Source of the DNA: Dryas octopetala
Lineage: Eukaryota > Streptophyta > Magnoliopsida > Rosales > Rosaceae
Assembly (NCBI GenBank): GCA_963921425.1
Contig: OY992833.1
Span: 31,668,698-31,732,697 of the forward strand
Direction of reading: 5' to 3'
Length of the DNA stretch: 64,000 bases
Shown here: piece by piece, positions 12,301 to 24,016 of the stretch
Position numbering within the stretch: the first letter of the stretch is position 1
Layout of the letters: each line of letters opens with the position of its first letter
The notes under the pieces: generated by a model
What the model was told of the DNA's origin: nothing
The model's database searches: none
The model's input: only the letters and a program-made list of their open reading frames with translations
Translations under genes and position numbers: made by a program

Positions 12301-14014
12301 TGAATACATCAGCTCAACGAACAAGCTGTCTTCTGGGAAAATCGGATGCCTTGCTATGATTATTCTTGGGACTGGTAAGCTAAATAATGAACTTTATGAG
12401 AAGGTTTTGAAAAATCTGGACTGCAGTACACCATGGAAGGCGTTCATTGAGAATCTATGTGGCAATAATGGATCAGAGTTTCCACTGGGATATGCATCTG
12501 GGAATACTAGTGAACAGCCTAGAGATGCACAGGTTGTTGAATACTCTGTGGCTTGTTACACCGGTGGAGAACAGAGAAAGTTAGACTTTTCAGAAGGTTC
12601 TATGACATCTATACTTGGCTATACCAGTCAAGAACCTGGGGATGTGTCTCTTCTGTGGATGTTCCATGATGCTTTGTTCGGAACTTATCATGCAAATTGG
12701 AGTTCATGTTACTCCATGACACCTGATTGCTTCTTGTATCTTGTAGAACGCCTTCTGATTTGGGTATGTTGTTGTCAAGGTTATGTTATCACTACAAGAT
12801 CTTGTTTTATTGAATGGCTGTTATACCTTGAAGAATATACCAAATTAGCTTCCTGTATGGTGGCTGACGTGGGAATATCTTTTGAAGACATCCTTCAGTT
12901 TTTGACTGATGTGGTTCGGGAGTTTCTCTTTGATAAGGTGACCATGACTAAATGGATTAAAATGTCTACCAGAAATTGGAAGAAGTATTATAAGCTACTG
13001 ATTCGGAGATTAGTCACTGCATTGTGTTTGCTTTATTTGAATTTTGGGAGGTGTTTTGATGTACTCTTAGATCTGCTGAGGAGGAACTATGTCACTGAGC
13101 AACTACCAAAGGATTTTTGCAATGCCCTTAGGAGTATAATGTCTTTACAGAATTCTCTTAGTAGAAATGTGAATGTGCTAGCTAAAGCTTTTAAGAATAT
13201 TGGTAATCCTTTGGTAATTGCAAGTTTTGGGATCGATTGTTCAAGGTTCTTCTGTTCAGATGCCATTTTCAAAGACATGAAGGCTAACCTGCGCATTGTT
13301 GACATATTAAGAAATTTGTTTTCAGAACAATGTATGGTTCAATCTTCACGACGTCAAACTGGGGCGATTGAAAACACTCGATGTTGGAACAGAAGGATCC
13401 TCCCAATGGATTTTGATCGTTTGTGGGAAATATTTGAAGGTTTAGAATTGGTGAAGGAAAGAGATCATAGGAGTTTCTTTTCAGATGCCTCAACAATGAA
13501 GGTAATTACCATTTGTTTCCTATTATGGTTCACAACATACCCACTGAGCAGCGGTTGTACTGAGCTTTTTCCCCATTACTTGATGTTATTTTCAGTTGGA
13601 TGTGGAGAACATTATTTGCCTTTTGACTGCTGCATGGTCTGCACGCTTTCCGGAATCTGAAGACAGAGAAGAACATATATTATCTGGAGAAGTGCTGAGC
13701 CTGATTGATGGATTAATGCAACTTTATGCTGCATTAGATGGGAGGTCCGTTTAACATATACAATATAACTTTCTTGATTATTTACTGTTCCAACAGTTTT
13801 GTCTTAACAATCTTTGTTCATTTTTCTCTCTTTTCCATTTTCATGCAGTGAACAGGAACTTGGCAACAAAATGCTTACTGTTGCAGAACTTTCCAGGAGG
13901 TTGCAATTGAGGAGGCAAAGAATGGAGCCTATCTTTTTCTGGCCGGAAAAAATGGAACCGGCCTTGATTAAACTGTTTTTGGAGCACAACACAAAACTTG
14001 CTGGGAAGGCATAG
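5344..14014 (+). CDS. Giant TRANK1-like UvrD-type helicase/TPR protein, copy 1 (Sen1-like module deleted)
   Basis: Ten exons by splice site and phase: 5344-5448, 6424-6945, 7057-7412, 7559-8089, 8727-9930, 10254-10607, 10838-11075, 11229-13501, 13596-13744 and 13849-14014; 1965 residues. Residues 1-209 match the N-terminus of copy 2. A UvrD-like SF1 helicase follows: Walker A GRSGTGKT near residue 425, Walker B FIYIDEVQD near 715, then [27 protein letters not shown] and VAVSRTRQRLW. After it come helical TPR-like repeats (YERAG/DLGEYEQAG type). Compared with copy 2 it lacks the whole Sen1/UPF1-like helicase and about 142 residues of the TPR region. Both losses keep frame. Its C-terminus also differs and uses two extra small exons. 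No stop or frameshift is seen, so it is probably functional. The family role in plants is not established. Assignment to the UvrD/TRANK1-like family is by motifs. Confidence 0.85.
6348..6387. repeat. (CT)n(TA)n microsatellite in intron 1 of copy 1
   Basis: CT dinucleotides run to about 6369 and then TA to about 6387, just ahead of the exon 2 acceptor. Copy 2 has the same compound repeat at the same place, but longer. Confidence 0.95.
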
Positions 14015-14789
14015 TGGGAGCTAGGGAACTGGAAACAATGAAAAGGAAATGGCTCTGATGATGATGTGTGCCGCGGAAACATTCTCATATTTTGGCATTT
14101 GTCTGTGTTTACATATAATTCAAACAGGTTGTCTCTTTTTTTGGTCGAATAAACAGGTTGTCTTTGAGTAATCAGTCGTCCTAGTAAGTAAAGCTGTAAA
14201 AGTGTAAATCGTATGAGAACATAAGAACATTAACTTCCAGGTTCAATCTTTGGTTGTCAGTCTTTTGTAAATGTAATTGATACAAAAGAGGAGAGAGATG
14301 ATGATGGACATTTTATAGTCCCAAGTTGGTATAGTATTGCTAGAGATTAGGAATGGTTGCAGGGCGGTTTGAGTTTATCATTCTCCAAGTGTGAGGGTTT
14401 GGGTGTGCTAATGCCGTTTTTCTTGAGCAAATAGGTGCATTGACGCCGTTAAGGATGTTTAACACTATAATTAATTAGAATTGTCGTAAATTACCCCTAT
14501 TATTTTAAATTTTAAAATATATCAATAATAAATTAAAAATAAAAAATGCAAGTACTTTTTTTATTATTATTATTTTTATTTCTACTACTACTACTTTATA
14601 CTAGGGCTATTTACACTAAGGCTGTATTCAATTAAGATTTTAATGAATTTTTGTAAAATTTTTAAAAGTTATTGATTTGGTAGACTTTCATAAACTTCAT
14701 TTTGACAAAATTTCATTTAAAGTTTTATAGTAAAATGCAATAAAAGTTAATATTACAACTTTTTTACCTCGTACCTTAGAAAAAAAAAA
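14015..14789. other. 3' flank of copy 1 and AT-rich spacer
   Basis: After the stop codon comes an ordinary 3' flank. From about 14628 a GGCTGTATTCAATTAAGATT-like phrase starts, which resembles one end of a common plant MITE. No second arm was found. No gene is seen. Confidence 0.4.
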
Positions 14790-16495
14790 AAGTGCTATTA
14801 TTTACACACATTTTTTTTTTACGCACCATTTTCTTTATTTTTCTGCCAACACATCCCTACTTTCTTTTAAAATTTAAAATTTCATTTTACACCCCCTTTT
14901 TATTACCAAAATATCCTTATTCTAAAACATACCCACCACACCAAACAATACACACCTTTCACCCAAAACCAGCACCACCGCGCACCACCCTCAACCTCAC
15001 CTCCCTCTCTTTCCTTCTCTCTCCTCCCTCCCTTTCTCTCTCTGGCTTTTCAACCCAGCCACACCCGACCCTCCTCTCCTTTTTCTTTCTGCTCGCACCA
15101 ACCCAGTTACAAAAATATACTCTCTGTTTGGACGGTTAGCATGGATTTTAGTCAATCTTGATAGTTGCAAAACATCTGGAAGGTGTTGGGAGTTGCATTG
15201 ACAGCTTTCTTTCAATCGTCACTGAGAGTTGTGTCTAACTGACAACACTTGTTTCATGCTATATATTGGTTTGTGATAGTCGTGTCTAAACTAAAATCAC
15301 ACACCAACGCAAGTAAGAAAGATATAAACATAATTGAACATGCATATCTTCTTTGAACATGAATTTGGAATTAAAAAGAACATGAAAAACAGAAAGATTT
15401 ACCGGAAGGCTTCCCATGTTGCTAAATTGGTCTAGTGAGTGGCGTGAGTTTTCTGGGTCTGCTTCAAATGTTAGGAGGAGTATCAGGTAGTTTTTTTTTT
15501 TTTTTTTTTTTTGGCCAAGAGTATCAGGTAGTTCAAGATGCAGTTTGGTATATATGAAAGAATATCTCATTTCTGACCATTTCAAGGTTTGCTTGTATGA
15601 TGATTTAAGTTGTTGATTTATCATATACCTGGGTAAACCTTGAAATGCCATGAGAACCAAAAGCCTACTATATCTGTCCACGTTCTAAATTTATTACTGA
15701 AAGAAAAGAAGAAAAATCTTAATTTTTTTAAATAATTTGGTGGCTTTGTGCAGATCCTGCATCATCTTAATTGGTATGGCTTGGGATTTACGTTGGACAT
15801 CATCCACTTGTGAGGGTATAAATTTCCATCCAGAGATGGAAAAAGTGAATTTTGAACCTAGCTACACCAAGCGCAGCACCATGCGCAACACTTGAGCTCC
15901 ACCCCCAACCCCAACCCCACCTCTCTCTCTCTCTCTCTCCTTCCTTTATCTCATCCCTTCCTTTCTCTCTCTGGCTTATCAACCCAGCCACCCCGCACCA
16001 CCGGTTCGGCACTGGTCCGCCGAAAATGTCACACTCGTTCGGCAGTCATCCGCCGACAATGTGAGTGTTATTCGGCAGGTACCCACTGAACATCCAAGAC
16101 CCGTTCGGCAAGTACCCACCGAACCAGCTGCTCGGAGAAGATGGGTGAGGCTCGGCATGTTGTGCTCGGCGATGTCGGCGGGGCTGCGCTGGAGAGAGAA
16201 GCCGAAGAAAGGAGAGAAGCCGAAGAAATGGGAGAGACGCCGGAGAGAGGAGAGAAGCCGAGAGGGCCTGGGCTTGGGGTCGGAATGGTCGATCAGAGCA
16301 GACAGAGAAAGGGAGAGAGGAGACAGAGATAGTGAAACTCTTGAGAGGTTGCAGCGAGGAGAGAAGGGTCGTGAGGTGGCTGGGTTGGGAAGGGCTTTAG
16401 GGTCTTTTTAAAATAAGACTTTAGGGTCTTTTCACTAATTAAGTGATAGGAGTATACAAAAATAAAAAATAAAAAAGTGTGCAAATAACGATCCT
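14790..16495. mobile_element. Non-autonomous DNA-transposon-like element with a possible captured gene fragment
   Basis: The left end reads CTATTATTTACACAC. The right end, near 16475-16487, reads GTGTGCAAATAACG, whose reverse complement is very similar, so the ends are inverted. A second element at 59645-60830 shares the same ends, the TTTAAAATTTAAAATTT stretch, CT-rich blocks, TTCGGCA/CCGAA words and the phrase CACTAATTAAGTGAT near the right end. The CT-rich block with CAACCCAGCCAC occurs twice (about 15000-15060 and 15910-15995). Unique DNA lies between them (15140-15850), with minus-strand splice-like sites such as CCCAG/GTATATG. This resembles Pack-type transposons that carry host gene pieces. 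The superfamily is not settled. Confidence 0.55.
15478..15531 (-). mobile_element. Tiny poly(A) retro-insertion with 13-bp target duplication
   Basis: GAGTATCAGGTAG occurs at 15478-15490 and again at 15519-15531. Between the copies are 22 T and then GGCCAA. On the minus strand this is TTGGCC followed by a long A tail, flanked by a perfect 13-base duplication. That is the footprint of a LINE-type priming event that left almost no body sequence. Confidence 0.7.
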
Positions 16496-16646
16496 CCGAA
16501 AAGAAAACAACCATATTTTCCTCGTTTAAAGGCTTAAACCCTTGTCTCAGCAAAGAAAACCCTTGTCACCACTCACCACCAAGCTCTCACCGCTCTCTAA
16601 ACCCAAAACCTAGCATCTATCTCCTTCAAACACAGTCACAGCCACA

Positions 16647-19600
16647 ATGAGAAAACCCAAATCAAAGACCTCCCGCAAGCAGAAGTTGGTCTCGGAGGTC
16701 CAAGAAATCGAGCTTCTGAATTCATGGATCGAATCCCAGAAACCCGAGTGCGGCTCCAACCCCATGTCTCTCCCTCCTTTGCCGTCCAAGTCCCCCATTG
16801 GCCGCCTCGACTCTACGACCTTTTCTCGCTACGCCGGCGCCACCAGGTTCGACCAGTTGCCCATCTCGAAGAAGACCAAGGACGCCTTGCGCCAATCCAA
16901 GTACGTCGAAATGACCGATATTCAGAAAGCGTCTTTGCCCCACGCGCTATGTGGCAGAGATATTCTCGGTGCTGCCAAAACTGGGTCGGGGAAGACTCTC
17001 GCTTTTGTTATACCTGTAAGTTGGGGTGTGGGTTTTAATTTTTAAATTTTTTGGGTTTGTGGGTTTGATTGATATTATTGTTTTTGTTTATCAATATTGG
17101 TGTTTTCAGTCGAAAAGTGAGTGCTTTAGGAACTTGGGGTGTCATTTGTTTTTGAGAACTGTGAGGAAGATAATAAATTTCGATTTAAGTTTTTGAATTT
17201 CGATACTGCTTGTATTTGGCTAAGTTAATTGAGGTATAGTAAGATTGATGCAGTATTTACTTAATGAGTTTCAACCAAGCCTATCACAACTATAATCATT
17301 AGGTTCCTCTGTTTTGATGCCCCGTCATATTGTTGATTTCAGCTTGTGGAGAAATTGCATAGAGAGAGATGGAATCCTGCAGATGGGGTAGGCGGCATCA
17401 TAATATCTCCGACCAGGGAATTAGCTGGTCAAACTTTTGATGTGTTAAAATCGGTTGGGAAGCACCATAATTTTAGTGCTGGGCTCCTAATCGGTGGTCG
17501 CAAAGATGTTGAAGCAGAGAAGGAGCGCGTAAATGAGCTGAACATACTGGTTTGCACTCCTGGTCGACTTCTTCAGCACATGGATGAGACTCCAAATTTT
17601 GATTGTTCACAGCTTCAGGTCTACTTTATCTTCTTCTTCTTTTTCTTCTTCTTCTTTGCTTTTGAGTAGGAAAATGTAGATCAAGTATGAGTAAGCACTA
17701 GATGAAAATTAAAGTTGCAGAAATCTGTTTTAACCCACGGTGATGTATCATCATAGTTTGCAATTTGATTTAATCTGTTGTATCACTCTTTAGATGTATT
17801 CTTTGTGTTTGGTTGCTGATTTGGCTGGACTTTCCGGTCCAGGGAACAGGTTTTGGTCCTTGATGAGGCAGATCGTATTCTTGATGTGGGGTTTAAGAAG
17901 ACACTGAATGCAATCATTTCACAGCTACCTAAGAGAAGACAAACCTTTCTCTTCTCAGCAACTCAAACAAAGTCGGTTCAAGATCTTGCAAGACTCAGTT
18001 TGAAGGATCCAGAGTATCTCAGTGTTCATGAGAAGTCTGTGACAGCCACCCCCAGTCATTTGCAGCAAACAGCAATCGTTGTTCCCCTCAACGAAAAATT
18101 AGACATGTTGTGGAGCTTCTTAAAGGCACATCTAAACTCTAGGATTCTTGTGTTTTTGTCAACCCGCAAACAGGTGCCATTTTGTTTGTAAATTATATAT
18201 GAGATGTCAATCATGTCATACCTAATAATGTCAGCATAATATATGCAACAATGGGTTCATCTGGTTGTTAGCAGCCAGCCTAATCCCTTTCCTTGTAAAT
18301 GAATCAGTCTATTTCCACCTTTATGTTGGGTATTCCCTAAATTGGACAAGGGCAGCATGATAATTGATGCACCTGTAAAATTGTCTTGAGTGTGCAGGGC
18401 TGCTTCAACTTTTAAAGAGTTGACCTTCCAGTCCATGCCCATCTGAATCAGTTAGCTTAGTTCAATGACCTAGCTTTAATCAAGAGATGCACACTTCAAT
18501 ATGCCCTTGGAGTTTGAATAGATTTTTCTCCATTTAGATTAGCATATTGATGTTTCTCGTTGAAAGACCGCATAATCCTCTTACTCAGATGGTGTCATTT
18601 TAGTCCCACCCCCATTTTGACGAAAAATTATTAGGTGTATCAAATACACCGCCACGTGGTGTAACCAATCCAACGTGTAAGGGTATTATTGGACGGTATA
18701 TTTATATTAGTAGGCTATAATATTAATAACATCCACCCATATTATGACACGTTGGATTGGTTACACCATGTGGCGGTGTATCGGTTACATAGAATAATTT
18801 CTCCAATTTGACATATGATCACAATTGGGGTGCATGTTTCATCTTCATTTTACTATTGTTGACTGTGTTGAATTGCTTTTTCTATAGGTAAAATTTGTCT
18901 TTGAAGCATTTAAAAAGCTCCGTCCTGGAACGCCCTTGAAGTGCCTCCATGGTAAGATGAAGCAAGAGGGAAGAATGGGAACATATGCACAGTTTCCTGA
19001 AAAACATTCTGTTCTCTTCTCGACCGATGTGGCTTCAAGAGGCCTTGATTTCAATAAGGCAGTTGACTGGGTTGTTCAGGTGAGTTGTTGGCTGCTCCAA
19101 GATTTTTGTTATTATATATTATAACTTATGTAATGAAAAGATCTTTTGATTGAGGTCTCAGTTTCTTTTTCTCATGTGCAGGTGGATTGTCCAGACGATG
19201 TTCCATCTTACATACACAGAGTTGGCCGAACTGCTCGCTATCATTCTGGGGGGCGATCAGTTTTATTTCTGCTGCCATCAGAAATAAAAATGCTTGAGAG
19301 ATTAGAAGCAGCAAAAATACCCATACAGTGCATAAAGGTTTTTCTCTTTTTTTTTCAGTCAACTATCCCCTTCTCTTCTTTACTGTTCCAATTTTGACTT
19401 TTGATGGTATTTTTTTGCCATGCTAACTTAGCCGTTATACTGATTTTTCAGGCAAACAAGAAAAGACTGCAACCAGTGTCTGGGTTGTTGTCAGCTTTGC
19501 TGGTTAAGTACCCAGATACACTTCAGGGTCTGGCTAGAAGAGCCTTTATCACATATTTGAAGTCTGTTCATAATCAGAAGGACAAGGAGATTTTTGATGT

Positions 19601-20882
19601 GATGAAACTGCCAATTGATGATTTTTCAGCATCAATTGGTCTACCAATGACCCCCAAAATCCGTTTTGCAAACCAGAAAATGAAGTCCAAGAAAGTGTCA
19701 GAACTATCTCCCATTGTTGAACCAGAAATTTCGGACAAGGAGAATGAATTGGAGTTTCCCAAAGAGGAGCTTGATATTGGTGATTTTAAAGAAGGGGAAG
19801 GGAAGAAAGGTGATCTGCTAACAAATGACGCAACAAATGAGGGAGAGGAGGAAGGAAGAAAAATTGAAGATATTGTGTAAGTTGCTCGTCTATTATGTTT
19901 TGTTCATATTTTATTTCTAATTTTTATAGTACACAATTCTGACTGACATTAGAAAGAAATTACGCACAAGTAGGTTGGAAAATTTAGTAATATACCTAGA
20001 TTCTGTTTTTCCCAACTTAATAATTTCACCAAGCTGTGGTATGTGTGGATGCATCTGAATGCCATGCTGACTATGCTATTTCACTATTTTATTCTGTATT
20101 TGATATTGATTTTGTTAACAAAATTTGAGTTAATTATACCTATTCCCTTGTAGACCGGCAACTCGGGTTTTGAAGAAAAAGAAGTTGAAGATCAATCTCC
20201 ATAGACCAGTGGGAACTAGAGTCGTCTTTGATGAGGAAGGCAACACGCTACCGCCACTTGCAAGGGTTGCTGACACAAATGCCAGTGATTCCTCCTTACT
20301 TGATCAAATTCAAGGTATGTATGGTAATTCTGGAATTTCCAATAAAGACAAAATCAGAATAATGCGTCAATCAATAAATGAGATGATGCCACTTTTATCG
20401 AAAGGAATAATTAAGGAGTATATTTATGAATTTTTTTTCCTCGTTTGAAGAATGTGTTGGCTTGTTTGACTGAACATGTTACACATTGACTTGTAATGTG
20501 TTTACAGCTGCTGCATTGGTGTCCTGACATTTTTTTTTCTGCAGACAAGAAAAACGAATATTATAAGAAGCTTAGGGAAGAGTTGAAGCTGGTGGACAAG
20601 GAAGACAAGGCTCTAGACCGCCAGCGTCGGCGGGAAAAACGAATGAAGCAGAAGATGAAGTTGAAGAGAGGAGATGCAGAAGAAGAGGAGCAGGATGATG
20701 TTTCTGAATCAGAAGGAGAGCCATCCCGTCGACCCCAGAAAAGGTCAAAGATATACTTTGATAGTGATGATGATGGTGAGAGGGAAGAAAATAAGGATAA
20801 AGTAGGGTTCAGTGCTGATTCCATATCTTTAGAGGAGCAAGAAGCTTTGGCGCTCAAATTGTTAAATTCCATGCATTCATAA
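16647..20882 (+). CDS. RH32: DEAD-box ATP-dependent RNA helicase 32 (DDX10/Dbp4 family), ribosome biogenesis
   Basis: Eight exons with closing phases: 16647-17015, 17343-17618, 17850-18173, 18888-19079, 19182-19337, 19452-19876, 20154-20314 and 20545-20882; 746 residues, normal for the family. Motifs in order: F-x-Q-L-P and Q motif (about 68-95), AKTGSGKT (109-116), [16 protein letters not shown] (220-223), SAT (251-253), [11 protein letters not shown] and HRVGRTAR (399-406). After the core come the family-specific ANKKRLQPV and [14 protein letters not shown] region, an acidic segment and a basic tail ([22 protein letters not shown]). Family knowledge: the yeast and human relatives act in the nucleolus in 18S pre-rRNA processing and U14 snoRNA release. 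The plant role is inferred from them. A broken fragment of the gene lies at 3238-3630. Intron 3 holds a MITE. Confidence 0.95.
18625..18800. mobile_element. MITE of about 176 bp in intron 3 of RH32
   Basis: The left arm includes ACACCGCCACGTGGTGTAAC and continues CAATCCAACGTGT. The right arm includes ACACGTTGGATTGG and then TTACACCATGTGGCGGTGT, the reverse complement with one mismatch. The arms are about 53 bp, with some 65 bp of AT-rich DNA between them. No reliable target duplication could be fixed. The size and structure are those of a MITE. Confidence 0.75.
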
Positions 20883-22929
20883 TTGTAGGAAACGATCACC
20901 TCTGTTGAGCCTGCTGCCGAAAGTTTTGTTTTTTTTCTCCCACATATTGAGTTCTTTGGTATTTAAGTAGCTTTAGGGCGCTTACCAATTGCAAAACTTC
21001 CAAAAACAGACTTTGAGTTGTCTCCTTTAATCTGAGGTATCACTTCAGCATTTTTTTATTTTTATAAGCGCTGTACCAATATAAAATAGTCCAGTTGAAA
21101 AAAAAGGACTCCATTAACCGGTACGGATATTCATTATTACTTTACCCCAGTTGGAATAAGCATTGGGGAAAAAGAAGAAGAAAGCTCTTTGTCTTCTGAC
21201 TTTTGAGCAAGTAAAAGGATGACGGAGAATCGCTGGAATGCGTTTGTTTCGTAACTTTCGTTGGAATTGTTAAATCCTATTTGTATGGATTTCGTTAAAT
21301 ATCTGATTAATTACATTAATTACACTGCCGTGATCAACTAATGTAATCAAGTAATGCTGGACGTGTACATGATGGGTATAAATTTGTTAATGAATTCACA
21401 ATATTTTTGGGACTTGGACTTGTTATGAATTTTCCTTCATAATAGCATTAATGTTGATTTTAGCATTAGCATGCTGCATGCGTAACTATTAAATTGCTAA
21501 GGAAGATAAACCAACTCCCCATCCCAACCAACCGTTGAGCTTCTCCTCGTATTTGTCAGAAAGTCTCTCCTCAGGCAACCTTTTCCATTTCTCCACGTTA
21601 AGTAAACCAACTGAGAACAATATTATTAAGTAAACCAAACGATCAAAATTCGAATAGAAATACCAAGTGATCAAATCAAAACCAAAGGAAAAGACAAAGA
21701 CACGATTAATTAGTACATTTGCATTAGTGGACTGGTTTTAGTGGAGTTGCATCCTTCCAAATCCACTAATTGTGATTAATTAAAAAAAGGACCTTTTATT
21801 ACCAAAAAAAGAGAGGACCTTTTAGATTTGCTTGTAAAACTTCATATTGTTGCAAATCCACGTTAAGATGTATTGTGGGAAAAAAATTAAAGCTTACCAA
21901 ATTTGGTCAACATTAAGAAGGCATGCACGAATCCTTGTAGAACATGAGTGTTTCATGTAATGGCGCCTTAATAAAAAGAAAAGGTGAAAAATGTCAAGTC
22001 AATTAATTATACATGAACAAATTAGTAGCTTTCATAATAGTTACACTTTAGTTTGGGGGAGGCATAATTATGTGGCTTTTAGCTTTGAAGATAAAAAGAT
22101 TAGCGATTGAAAAGGTACCTACTACTCTACTAGCTTATCATATTATATATGGATGGATATATAATTCATACGCCATCATATGACTGCGATCATGCATATT
22201 CTCCCCATCCGAATCTTGGATTGGAACAGGCATATACAACGCATATAATTGCCTTGCCAATCCTTTTTATTAATCTTTAAGTTTTGTATGTTTTTTTTAG
22301 TTGAACTAATATAAAACTTGAGAAAATGGCAACACTAGTTGGCAAGAAAGGAATAGTGAGCATTTTCCCGGGAAGTTTTTAGAAATAAGAAATGAAATTG
22401 ATTTTCCCAATACGGGGAGCAAATACTTTCGTGCATGTTGGATTATATTTTGTTATCCAAAAGCTGTCCGACTAATTTTGTAATTCTCGATTAAGTATAA
22501 AAAACGTCAAATAGTATAACTTACCCTGTAAGTAGAAGGCCAGAAGCTTTTCATTTCGTCCAAAGAAAAAAAAAAAAAAAGTAGAAGCTTTTCGTACCAT
22601 TCTCTTTTAAGGGTTTTGCTTGCCATTTGATTGCTGAATGGGAATTGCCTTCTCTTTTGGTGAAAGCTGTAACTTTCTAAAGTATATATTTCTTACTTTT
22701 CTGTAATGCATGGCAGCAGATTCCTAGACTTCTGTTTTCATAGTTCCTTTTTCTTGAAACCCATTTCTTTATATTTCTCTCTAAGTAGCTTTGTGGCAAA
22801 GAAATCCAATATCTTTTCCCTCTTCAAGAGGGTTTTTGTGAACTGGGTTCATAAACATATGTTTTACATTGAATGCAGATAAGAGAAGTTAGTGTGGGAG
22901 ACAGAGGGAGAATCACTGAGTGAGAGGAG
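20883..22929. other. RH32 3' flank and upstream region of giant-gene copy 2
   Basis: No gene is seen. The part from about 21353 onward is paralogous to 3490-5343, but lacks the 440-bp MITE present there. The last 200 bases before the start codon (CATGGCAGCAGATTCCTAG onward) are nearly identical in both copies and probably hold the 5' leader. Confidence 0.6.
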
Positions 22930-23947
22930 ATGATGGAAGGTTCAGACAAGAAAAAGACTAAAACTGATGGTTTCACTGATATTGTGTTTTCTTGGTCTGT
23001 TGAAGACATTTTCAACGAGGATCTCTACAAGAATAAGGTATTTGCTTCTGCTTTTATTTGTAAAATCTACTCCTCGTGTCTTTGTTAAAAAATAAAAAAA
23101 GGTCTCTTTTTTATCTTCCATTGTCATCATTCTCGTTGCTCTGTTTCTTAAGATTTTGATGCGATTGTAATGGCAGCTTTTCCTTGAAATGCTTAGTTGC
23201 AAAGACCCACAAAAAGAAAGGTTTTTACAACCTTGATAAACAATCCATATAGTTTAGGTTTTTGTTTTTGACTCTTGAATGCTGATGCTTACTATGAAAG
23301 GAGGATTACTTTTAGAGTATCACACTTTTCTTTAATGGCCTTGACTCGGATAGGATGAAGCCCGTTTCAGTTTTTGAATTTTCCCTCATACTTGCGCCTA
23401 CTACAATGTAATGATGAATGTAGAGCTTCTCCTTTTCTGTGCCTGTCCATCTGCTTTTCTTCTCCGTATGGCTCTTTGTTTGTTAGGTTATCATACCCAT
23501 AAACAAAATGGGCAAATGGAAAGTGTGTATATTTTGCTTGTACGCATATATAATTACTTCAGGCCAAAAACCTTCAGAATAATTAAAAAAAAAATCATAT
23601 TTTGACAAAATAATGTTGGTTTAATAGCCTCCTCAATTTTCATTATTATAATACCAATTACCAAGATATTTAGAAGTATAATTTGGAGACCTCGATTGAT
23701 CAGGCTGACTTAATTTACAATCATATTGTAATTTAACATACTTCTCAACACATCCTACTCTAAATTTCTTGTAATATTCTTTTGCTGTGATTTATGATCT
23801 GATGTACAACATATTTTGTATGAGACATACTCATGCCCTGGTTAGCAATTTCTTACTTCTGAGGACTGCAGATACAAGGTATTTTAGCTTTTATCATCTC
23901 CTCATGAAATGTTACCTATACCTATATCATACAAGTAGCACTCTTTG

Positions 23948-24016
<69 letters not shown>

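Noticed and set aside
5344-14014. Calling giant-gene copy 1 a pseudogene because it is much shorter than copy 2
   Set aside because: All ten exons join in phase without stops, splice sites are GT-AG and every UvrD-like motif is intact.
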